Part shown: one piece after another, positions 55,178 to 64,000 of the stretch | Numbering within the stretch: position 1 is the stretch's first letter | How the letters are laid out: each line of letters starts with the position of its first letter | Source of the DNA: Flammula alnicola | Taxonomy: Eukaryota > Basidiomycota > Agaricomycetes > Agaricales > Strophariaceae | Reading direction: 5' to 3' | Assembly: GCA_015499995.1 (NCBI GenBank) | Contig: JADNRV010000126.1 | Location: 1-64,000, forward strand | DNA: 64,000 bases | Program-made: the position numbers and the translations under genes | The notes under the pieces: model-generated | What the model was told of the DNA's origin: nothing | Databases searched by the model: none | What the model saw: the letters and a program-made list of their open reading frames with translations, nothing else

Positions 55178-57388
55178 AGCTTATACTACGGAAAGAATTC
55201 AGAAGCGGTCACAATTATATAGCTCTGGCGGTCATTTCGATCAAGACCAGTCAGAGACTTCTTGGCTTATAATGTTAAAGGGGTAACTTTTGGGACCAAG
55301 TTTCATTTTCCTTGTCAAACCTACCCATATACTGTGATCGATGACAATGTCTACCTCGTCTCCTGACCATCTCTCAATCCTCCATCCACCTAAAACCTGA
55401 CGTCCTGCTGTGCCAAGCCGTTGAAGATACATTGTACACTACACGAACGTTCAACCGATGTGATGTCGAGGATTAGCAAGTTTCAAGGAATGGCGGATGC
55501 CACCCAAGGGGCGTTGTGAGCTGGTAAAAGTGGAAAAATTCAGCGTTGGAAGCATCATATTCCGTGATCAGAGTGCTTACCTGGTAGACCCCGCATCCCA
55601 CACCAGCGACGTCTAACGGTGTGCTGCTCTCGAGCACTCAACACGCACGTCGCACTGAGCGAGCGGGGCAGAGATGGCGCGGACAATGGAATAGGCGATG
55701 CCGCGTTGTTCGCCCACAAGAATAACCCTCGCCATCTGCCCGTCCTTCTCTGACTGCTCTTGATGGTCGCGGAGCCGTTTCATGGACGATGCAGGTGGTT
55801 TTGGGGCCGAAAACGAGAAGACTGCAACAGGAAACAGGTAAGTATCCCATATCCTGTCCTCCTGGTGGATCTAACACATACCTGTATTGTCACCACTCCA
55901 GATCTCCTATGAATCTCACATCCCAACCTCGAGCTCGCAATCTCCACACCGACACCCTCTGCACCAACAGCCTACTTCCAAAGACGTTCGATAACACCGC
56001 TCGGACGTTGACAATGGTGAGCATTCTTTCCTCTTTCTCGAGGAGCTGGCGAAGGTCTGCGTAAGTTCCTCATGCGAACATGAACCTAAACTGACTCACT
56101 CTTCCGCATTCGGAGCGGGCGCCGTTCTTCGTCCTCCGCTCTTCTCGTCATGTTGTGTGACAGTCTGGGGGCTCTCAAACGAGCGGCATTGTCGTCGGAT
56201 GAACAGATGGGTGGATGATTGCTGGGACACTGGGACAAGGTAAGTCGGTCGTTCGATAGAGAGAGAGCACGATGATTGCCCTCTTCGTGTGCTACGTAAC
56301 AGTGCCCGCACGTCCTTGGCTCGCTGCAACGTGGACATGAAAATCGGTATCGTTCACCTCCTACGACCTTCAACACACCGCCAAGAAGACGGGAGCCCTA
56401 TCGACAATGGTAGGCCTTGGGTAGGCCTCCCTTTTCTCGAATACCGAAAGTGCGGCAGCGAACTCTTCCCCCGTCTGCCGGCGCCGCGACGCGTCTACAA
56501 GCCCCAATTCAACGACGTGAGGTACTGCTGAAAAGTGCCAGATCAGTTCTCGGGCAGTGTGAGTCTAGGATGTGGCTTGACGGACCTTGTTGTTCTCGTA
56601 GACGAATTCGTCGTGTTGCAGGGTTTGCACGGCGCTGCTGGTCCTCGTATCCATGAGCATCAATCTGACGCCGGCCTCGCATAGTGGACTTGATGGACTT
56701 GACAAATCAAAGATAATTCGAATAGCATGATAGACAATCAGCCCACGATTTTCTTCGCGATCTACATATACATATAGTTAACGTCAAACTGGACGAACGG
56801 AGACAGACATACCTTTTGAATTCGAAAAGGTGCCATACCCAAGTCGTATCACTTCTCCGCACCCCGCCACCCTCCCGCTAGTCGCTCGCACAAATCCGAC
56901 GCCGTCTCCATCAGGTCGTGTGTTGTATCACTCACTGTTCATCGGCCTTTTGTGGCGTGCGAGGCTGGAGGACCAGGCTGTAGTTGGGACGGTCCGTTGC
57001 TGGAAAATGGGGTGGATGAGGAAGGGAAGAGAACGAGGGCAGTGCTCGTTAGACTGATATCTGTGTAAGCGTTACAGTTAGTCTTGGCGGGCGCAGAAGA
57101 GAGAGGAAGCCGAGGTGGACACACCAAGGGATATGCGGCCAAATACAGGCATCGTTGTTGCAAGGAACTATCTGTGAAAAGAAAAGGTTAGTTCTGATAG
57201 GTTCTGATTGTGTTCGGAAGGCGGTCCCTCCCGCACACTGTTGGCAGAATAAGAATTGTAAATTGTGAGAGAATATGGAGTATCTTTGAACTTCCCACAC
57301 TGCTGACACAGGATGTCCATGTGCTCCGTGTTGGCAACTTTCACTCGTTCCGACTGACCACCTCGACGCGTTTTGTTGACCAGAAGAG
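55178..57388. other. Intergenic with possible unrecognised minus-strand exons
   Basis: Exon-like peptides occur on the minus strand. From about 56060 to 55925, LRQLLEKEERMLTIVNVRAV continues to LLVQRVSVWRLRARGWDVRF after a CTTACGCAG acceptor. From about 55820 to 55613, KPPASSMKRLRDHQEQSEKD is followed by MARVILVGEQRGIAYSIVRA after CCTGTTGCAG. Another starts at an ATG at 57320 (MDILCQQCGKFKDTPYSLTI, then IVPCNNDACIWP), 69 bases from the divergent carboxypeptidase start. I could not join them in one consistent frame, so they are recorded as candidates only. Confidence 0.35.
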
Positions 57389-59302
57389 ATGCTTTTGAAA
57401 GCCATATACGGTGGCTTGCTAGGCTGGGCGGCTTCTTGCATCGCTCAGCAGGAGTTTCTCGGTACGTGGTTGAACTATCTGTCTAGTTAAACTCCGAATC
57501 GACGCAATAGCAATAGGTGGTTATCAGTCTTATAACGATGGCCTCTTTACACCAGCAGAGGATCTTTCCGTGTTATCAGAGTCTGAATTCACGACTCTTG
57601 GGCATCCAGCGTTTCCAAGGTACAGCGTGAGGATGAAGAAGTCGTCGGACTTTTGTGACACCACGGTAAAGTAAAGCATCTTCACTGGAATTGTGGATAG
57701 ACTTTTCTGAGCGCTCGCAGGTCATACACTGGTTATATCGACATCGAAGCTCGTCATTTATTCTTCTACTTCTTCGAGAGTAGGAATGATCCCGACAAGG
57801 ACGATGTCATTTTCTGGACCAACGGAGGTGAACCAAAGCCCCTTCCACTCGACCAGGTCTCACGCTAACAATTTACTGATCTCTACGTAGGACCTGGCTG
57901 TTCATCGTCTCTTGGACTCTTCATGGAACTGGGCCCATGCAGGGTTTTGGACGCAAACGGCACCAAGTTCCACCCCGAGTCATGGAACTCGAACGCGAAC
58001 ATATTCTTCGTCGACCAGCCAATCGGTGTTGGCTTCTCCTACGCCGAATACGGCGAAACCGTGGGCACGACGGAGGAGGCAGCGAAAGATATCGCCGCTT
58101 TCGTCTCCATCTTTTTCGAGAACTTTAGCAAATTCAAAGGCAGAGCGTTCCACATGGCAGGCGAGTCCTACGGAGGCCGATATATACCCGTCTTCGCAGC
58201 CGAGGTTTACGACCAAAATGCGAAACTTGAAGCGGCAGGGTTGACACCTATCAATCTCAAGTCGATCATGATTGGTATATTGTCTTACTCCTCGAGATCT
58301 AGTTTTACTTTTTTTTTACTGACACTTGCGCAGGAAATGGAATCACGGACTTTTATACAATGTCAGCTTCGTATTATGACCTGGCATGCACTCCGGCGTC
58401 GGTAGCTCCCGTGCTTGATATTGGGACCTGCATACGCATGAAGCAAGCTGTATGTGGTTCAAAATCCCGTCTCGCATCTTCTCATTCCGGTTTGTCAGCT
58501 CCCGAGATGTCAAAAGATGTTGAAGGAGTCTTGCGTTGATATACTCGATGCCATTTCCTGCTCTGCAGCGGCCCTCTTTTGTGGCAACGAGTTGTCGACA
58601 CCGTTCTTCTATTCTGGTGCGGGATTTCTCTTCCATCTGGGCATTGCCATGTTCATCGTTTCCAGGTAAAAATCCTTATGACATCAGTCGCGATTGCGAA
58701 GGTGAAATCAGCGACACTCTCTGTTATCCCGTCACCAAGTGGGCTTCTCTCCCGACTCCCGAGAACGTGGAACTGCGCTGACTTGTATTACCATAATCAG
58801 GCACATCGCCTCGTACCTTGACCGTCCAGAGGTTCGTTCGAAGCTAGGCGTCGACCCTGCCGTAACTGGCAACTTCTCGTCCTGCTCCAATGACGTCGGC
58901 ACCGCATTCTTACTGAACATGGATGAATTCCGACCAACCTATCATTACGTTGCTGCCCTGCTCGAGCGCGGTGTCCAGGCCCTGATCTACGTCGGCAAGA
59001 ACGACTGGATCTGCAACCACGTTGGGAATGAGGCGTGGACACGGGAGTTGGAGTGGAGTGGGCATGACCAATTCTCAGGCCAGCCGCTGAGGGAGTGGAT
59101 CGTGAATGGGAAGAAGGCCGGTGACACGAGGAGTGCGAGCGGGCTGACGTTTGCGACGATTGAGGGTGCTGGACATATGGTTCGTGTTTTTACTCATCAG
59201 GATTGAAATATAAGACTCAGTTTCTCCGTCTAGGTGCCTTATGATAAACCAAAGGAAGCATTGGAGCTGGTCAACAGATGGTTAGGCGGGAAGAGCTTAT
59301 AA
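57389..59302 (+). CDS. Serine carboxypeptidase (family S10, carboxypeptidase Y type)
   Basis: The ATG at 57389 starts MLLKAIYGGLLGWAASCIAQ, a signal peptide. Several introns split the gene. Conserved blocks are RSYTGYIDIEARHLFFYFFE, FWTNGGPGCSSSLGLFMELG and NIFFVDQPIGVGFSYAEYG. The nucleophile is in HMAGESYGGRYIPVFA. Then come the Cys-rich insert RCQKMLKESCVDILDA..CSAAALFCG and NPYDISRDCEGE. The catalytic aspartate is in ALIYVGKNDWICNHVGN and the histidine in ATIEGAGHMVPYDKP. The end is RWLGGKSL with the stop at 59300-59302. Length is about 510-520 residues, as usual. It removes C-terminal residues from peptides in the vacuole or outside the cell. Ser, Asp and His of the triad are all present. 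Confidence 0.92.
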
Positions 59303-59582
59303 TTTTTTGTTGCTCCAAGAAACAGTGGAATCCATGTACTTTACTTCAAATCATCGATACGTATACAGTTATATTGATTGGATCTCTATTCAACAATTTA
59401 GGCTATTCCGATATGAGGCAACTTGAACGGTGCATAAGACACTGGCCTCCTAATATCCCCCAGTGCTGTATGCCGTTTGTTTGCCTTGTAGTTCATTGGT
59501 CAACTGTGGGCTCTGTGGGCTCGAGAACTCGAGCCAATCTAACACGCGTACGCAAGCCTCAGATCCGTAAAAACTAGTGTCT

Positions 59583-60270
59583 CCGATGACCCCGAAGGAA
59601 ATACTGGCTTTCATCGAGCTCCATAGTAGACGAAATACTAGGTCCTCTCAATTCGTTCAGTAAGCTTCGCTCTCATCCTTCCTCGAGCTTTGCCAGTTTA
59701 TTGATGGATGTTCATCGCGTAGAAATTTTTTAACGAATTCTCCTATAGGTGCTGTTATCTCGCTCCTTTGATTGAACACCTCGTTGACAATCATCTGTCT
59801 CTTTATAAGGAAACTCAAACTCTCCGCTCCTCTCCTCTCGTCGAGGACCCAGATGACCCTTATCGCCTTGTCAGTGCCACCGACTGCCGTCTCATGACAT
59901 TCGAGACCATCAGCGAAGCCACACGCTTGTGGATCAAAGGTCGCGAATTCACCGTTGCACGCCTGCTTGGCGATGCATATAAGGGCCAAATGGAAAAGTG
60001 CACCGGGGGAGCGCTGGCAATCTTCCGTCTCGCACCTCAAGATTACCATTGGTTCCATTCGCTTGTTGAAGGAAGAATAGGTACCGGTCCGATGACATAT
60101 TTCAGGAGAATATTATACAGTGTCAACGTGGGTGTTTAATTTGGACCTCTCTGGTTCTATCACATACTGATCTCTGGCTTTCAATGTCTACCCTCAAGCG
60201 ATTCGTACGGCCCTAATCAATAGTCACGCGTCTCTTGAAACTTTGGTTCGCATTGGAATGGGAATCGGGT
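59583..60270 (+). pseudogene. Fragment of a C2-domain phosphatidylserine decarboxylase (PSD2-like), start of the catalytic part
   Basis: The stretch begins MTPKEILAFIELHS, the counterpart of EIPAFIEFHGLK in the fragment at 36413. It shares that fragment's intron (GTAAGCTTCGCTCTC and the following 60 bases). The next exon reads LVEDPDDPYRLVSATDCRLM, TFETISEATRLWIKGREFTV, ARLLGDAYKGQMEK and GGALAIFRLAPQDYHWFHS, ending near YPQAIRTALI. The autoprocessing GGST region and the last third of the enzyme are absent. FIELHS is followed by a deletion of the VDEILDPL segment. It cannot make an active enzyme. It is on the plus strand, opposite to the 36-kb fragment. Confidence 0.78.
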
Positions 60271-60329
60271 GGGTTCAACCTATTTGATACATGAATACGT
60301 CTCGAAGATTAAGCTAATGGAGTAGAACG

Positions 60330-60834
60330 TCAACATTTCAGTACGCGAATGTGTTGCCGAATATTTTCACCTTTATAGTATAACGTAACCTTGGCCCAAT
60401 ACGCCCCATACAGATTGCGTGTCGCAAGTGGCTTGTTTTGATACCATGCTGGCTTCACTCTGATGTTTCCCGTTATAGATGTAAAGTTGTTGTCTGGAAC
60501 AGAGCCGTGCAAACGTCCAGAGAATTCCTCCGGCGGATGTCCGTTGAATATCATATCAAACTTGAAAGTCTTCTTTGTCAAATCAAAGCGCCCATTCGTG
60601 AGGGTAAACTTTTGTCCACGCGACCAGCCGACCCGCGCCTCGACATGGCCCTGTTGTCCGTCATCTGATTCAAGGTTCGGCGGACTAAGTTCGATCTTTA
60701 TCTTGAAGAACCCAGGAGGGGAACCATGGTCCCACTTAGTAATTATGTCGCCTTGCCAAGTGCCCTCGACTATTATGTGCATTAGGATTGATTAGGAAAG
60801 TAAATAAGTGGAAGTTACACTTACAAGGAGCCAT
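60330..60834 (-). CDS. Small hypothetical protein with a probable beta-rich fold
   Basis: The ATG at 60834 gives MAP. A consensus intron (GTAAGTGTAAC..CTAATG..ATAATAG) follows, and the second exon reads FEGTWQGDIITKWDHGSPPG, VEARVGWSRGQKFTLTNG, FDLTKKTFKFDMIFNGH, EFSGRLHGSVPD and LYGAYWAKVTLYY, ending HIRVLKC. The protein has about 145 residues. The alternation of hydrophobic and polar residues, with many Gly, Trp and Tyr, suggests a small beta-barrel or lipocalin-like domain. No signal peptide or membrane segment is seen. I do not recognise a family. The start was chosen for its intron with good donor, branch and acceptor; the internal ATG at 60782 would leave out the tryptophan-rich first strand context. 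Confidence 0.65.
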
Positions 60835-62576
60835 GAAGTTTAGACAATATCTGAGAGTTGCAAATGCGAAGTGTGATGAATGCGTCTATGGTACTACAAT
60901 GGCTGCATACTCGAGTATATATAATCACCTAGACACCCTAACACCAATTAGTATGGACCTGGTCATCTGGGTCGGCAGTCGAAAGATCCCGAAGTGTTTG
61001 TGAAGACATTTAACTCTTACGGAAGTCTTCTGTACGTAGAAAATGAGCATCTTCACACTCCTCCGGAATTTGAACAACGCCGTGTACACAGCAGGACAGC
61101 ACAAGGCCAATTACCGTTCTGATTTCTGAACAGTGAGCTCCGTCCTAAACCTCATAAGTAAAGACAACAGGAACGGCTCTGCTTCGCCTACCTATTTCTG
61201 GCCTTTATTTAAGCCGATGGCAGAACTCAAATGGATAGAATGATAGAATGACATGACTCCCGGAAAATTATTAGACCGTTTCCGTGGAGGTGTTGACCGG
61301 GAAAAGATCGGTATGCAAAAGCTGTGTTGTTGCCTTTCAAGTTGTCGCAAACTTTAGATACATGTAAATTTAAACACCATCCGTGCGACAGCTGGTATGC
61401 CAAACAAATTATTTTTACCGTACGTCGCACGTACCCGTGAGGCGTGGTTAGCACGTCGTAGTATCTGGATTTTTTTTACGGAAAATATGGACACCAAAGT
61501 GATTCTTTAAGACGTTGCTGATAAAGAGGGATCCGTTATACATAGGTATTTGGCAGATGCTGGGTGTCACCGTGCTGAGTTCCGACCCACAGGCCAAGAC
61601 ACTTGATCGTCAATAAGAAGCTGGCGGCACTGGGACCAGGAAAGACTAATAAGTAAACAGCTTTCAGACAGACACTCTCAGGCTATATGTAGATCCTAGA
61701 GAGGGAGATATAATAAAAGCCTCCCGTAAATATCCATTTTCTGTTCTGTCACGGTTCGGGGCCTGGTAATCAGGCGCTAGCGCCTAAATGAGGAAAGGAG
61801 GTAGGGAAAGGCCAAGCATACTGAAGAAAAGCAGAGAATCTGATGAACTCCAATGGCAAAAAAAAAGCGAATGACAAGACCGACGTTCATAAGGTGATCA
61901 AAGTCAAAACAAGTAGTCCAGATGAGTTGAAGAATCCCGTCCACATGGACGATTCGGAAACGTTGACTGTTGCCATAAGCCAATGAGGAGAGGTCCGTTA
62001 TTAGAGGCCCCTGCCCCAGCCGCTCCGCACTCCAACCAAACCCCACCTTGTTATCGACAATTCATAGCACAAGTTCGATTCATCATGCATCGAGCAAGGC
62101 ATCGGCATCCTGAAGGCCCCCCCAAAAAAACACAGCTCAACTTCATCCAAGCGTGGCGTCATCGAATCCAAATCACGACCGAGTCGCCGTCGTGATATCA
62201 CTCCAAGCCTGGGCCTTCCCCCGCTCTTGAGCGACCTTGGCGCCCGGCCCCGAAGGAAAAAAGGGTCTCCGTCTAACGGTACAGCCAATAATCCAGTCCA
62301 ATTCCAATCCAACCCAATCATAAAAAGAGCGCAACAGCGAATGGCACTAAGAAAAGAGCAGCACAAAACCAAGGACCAAGATCAGCCCAAATAAGCACCC
62401 CAAGTCAAAGAAAAACAAGGAGCAAGCAAGCAAGATATAAAGCGAGAGTGGTAATGATAGTGATAGCATGGCATAAGAGGTCCAAGAGGATGCTCTGGAT
62501 CTGTATATGCGGCGAAATTGATAGACGTGAAACTGACGTGATCTGCAGCTGGCGGGTATAGAAAAAACTTTGACCA
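60835..62576. other. Intergenic, no supported gene
   Basis: Several frames between 61777 and 62640 are low-complexity or lack splice signals. TATATAAT lies near 60917 and would suit the small gene at 60834. Nothing else was recognised. Confidence 0.45.
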
Positions 62577-64000
62577 CGCTCTGACGTGTCGTAAAGTCGA
62601 CAGTCGATTAACAGAAGGCTCGAACCAGGAACGCATCACACGACATCAAGCATGGCTCAGCCCACATTGGATGAAGTACTTAACAGGACCTTCCGATGAT
62701 AGCCAAGAACGCAGGTCGTCCAAGGTCAACGTGATGCCGAACATGCCCCACCGCCACCTACCTTTGGGAAATGTCTGCCTTGATACTCGTGGGGGCCGTG
62801 GTGGTTTATATATACCAAGTAAGTGTCAAGTTATGAATGCGTGGTAACGCCTAACGTGTATTGTCCAGACAAAACTATTCGGTCTTTGGTCGAGCAAGAT
62901 CTCGAAGACGACCGTGGATGCGATCCTAGTTTTGCATCTGAAAGTGGTTCAGGCATCGAGGTGGATTTCTCAGCATATATTCCACGGTGAAGCGACGTGT
63001 TAGTAGCCTTCAAGGTGCTTGTTTGTGCTTTATCCGTAGTGTGCGCCTTCTAACTCGGAGCGTTCACAACAGTATGCATGGGCAGCGTACGGTCAGTCCC
63101 TTTTCGCGTTCTCGGCGACGACGCCGTCCTTATGAAGCCAATTGAGTGCAGAGAGAGACGCTATGGGGACGAAGGAGGCATTGGCTACACCGTGGTCGAT
63201 TCTATTGGCACGATGCAAATCATGGGCCTCGAAGAAGAATACAAACGCGCACGAGATTAGGTTGCCAATAGTTTGACGTTCGAGCGAGAGAGAATTTCAA
63301 CACATTCGATGTGCGTGGCTATCCGTGTTCCTTGTTTCAGCTGCTAACGAAGTTGCACAGACAACAATTCGCGTGTTAGGTGGTCTGCTAACGGCATATC
63401 ATCTATCCAACGAAGACCCTCTTTTCCTTGAAAAGGCTACGGAACTGACAGACCGTATGCTGCCAGCTTTTGACACTCCTTCGGGTCTCCCACTATCCAT
63501 GATAAACCTCAAACAACGCAAAGGCATTGATGACCCCAGTTATCCCGGCCTTATCAGCACCGCCGAGGCCTCAACTCTGCAGCTCGAACTACGATACTTG
63601 AGCTATTTGACGGATAATGATGATTATTGGGATAAAGCCGAACAGGTACGTCCTTTGCGAATAAAACTAAGTTGGTGTTGATACGCTTCCAGGTCATGAG
63701 AGTCATAAAGGCTGCAAAATTATCGTCTGTCCTGGTTCCGATCTACCTAAGGTGGGTTTCATCACCTCAAATTGTAGAGCAAGTTAATATCAGTCTTCAG
63801 TGCGGAGACTGGACAGTTCATGCTATCGGAAATTCGTTTGGGCTCGCGGGGAGATTCTTATTATGAATATCTATTGTGAGATCACTTTTTCTTAGTTCTG
63901 CGATCAAGTTTTAACGTATATATTTTATCAAGGACACAATATCTACAGACGGTAAATCCACTTGAACATCCTTTGTTTCTAGTGCTCAAGTTGTTTGTTT
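62577..64000 (+). pseudogene. Decayed inverted copy of the GH47 mannosidase gene, continuing beyond the window
   Basis: The sequence aligns with the reverse complement of about 43262-44740, starting some 80 bases upstream of the ATG. The ATG at 62651 reads MAQPTLDE, then the frame is lost by base changes and indels. The anchor region is recognisable at about 62760-62820. Later TVVDSIGTMQIMGLEEEYKR is kept, but ARDW has become ARD-stop (TGG to TAG at about 63256). A 1-base loss follows in the next line, and a deletion of about 45 bases removes the NDEYHPLSK part. From 63325 the copy is again very close: TTIRVLGGLLTAYHLS, MINLKQRKGIDDPSYPGLIS and ELRYLSYLT. The right edge of the window cuts it, so the 3' half is not seen. 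Confidence 0.85.

Overview
The window is nuclear DNA of a filamentous basidiomycete, most likely an Agaricomycete. Genes are split by many introns of about 48-65 bases with GT..AG ends. Recognisable genes are eukaryotic and fungal: COP9 signalosome subunit 7, Rgp1, WDR59/Mtc5, an OPT oligopeptide transporter, GT25, GH47, mitochondrial phosphatidylserine decarboxylase and a serine carboxypeptidase. The accessory genes (F-box proteins, HET-domain remnants and a lineage-specific family with a GD(V/I)G...FN(I/L/V)F signature) are typical of mushroom-forming fungi. I found no rRNA, tRNA or CRISPR.

Region 1 (about 1.7-13.4 kb) is the unusual part. A pair of head-to-head genes (3412-5249 minus, 5725-7625 plus) is repeated directly as a second pair (8519-10346 minus, 10747-12683 plus), giving two tandem blocks of about 4.9 kb. 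All four genes have about eight exons and encode about 490-500 residues. The plus-strand members carry an asparagine/glycine-rich motif near the N terminus that recurs in a separate small gene at 1741-2205. The minus gene of block A has lost one base relative to block B. A decayed HET-domain C terminus lies just beyond block B. The function of the family is unknown; I regard it as a candidate self-recognition or defence module, by inference only.

Region 2 (13.5-34.9 kb) holds mostly housekeeping genes: a hypothetical gene, COP9 subunit 7, a frameshifted F-box/LRR gene, a GT25 glycosyltransferase, a large OPT transporter, RGP1, an F-box pseudogene and an intact F-box-like gene.

Region 3 (35-41.6 kb) is a patchwork of broken pieces: a 5'-truncated HET gene joined to a fragment of a C2-type phosphatidylserine decarboxylase (PSD2-like), a fragment of the mitochondrial PSD gene, a 790-bp MITE-like element with TA target duplication, a small secreted cysteine-containing protein, degenerate repeats and histone H2A-like pseudogene pieces.

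Region 4 (42-64 kb) holds a GH47 mannosidase, intact PSD1, WDR59, a membrane protein, a serine carboxypeptidase, a second PSD2-like fragment, a small hypothetical protein and a decayed inverted copy of the GH47 gene running off the right edge. The GH47 copies form a long inverted repeat enclosing about 18 kb.
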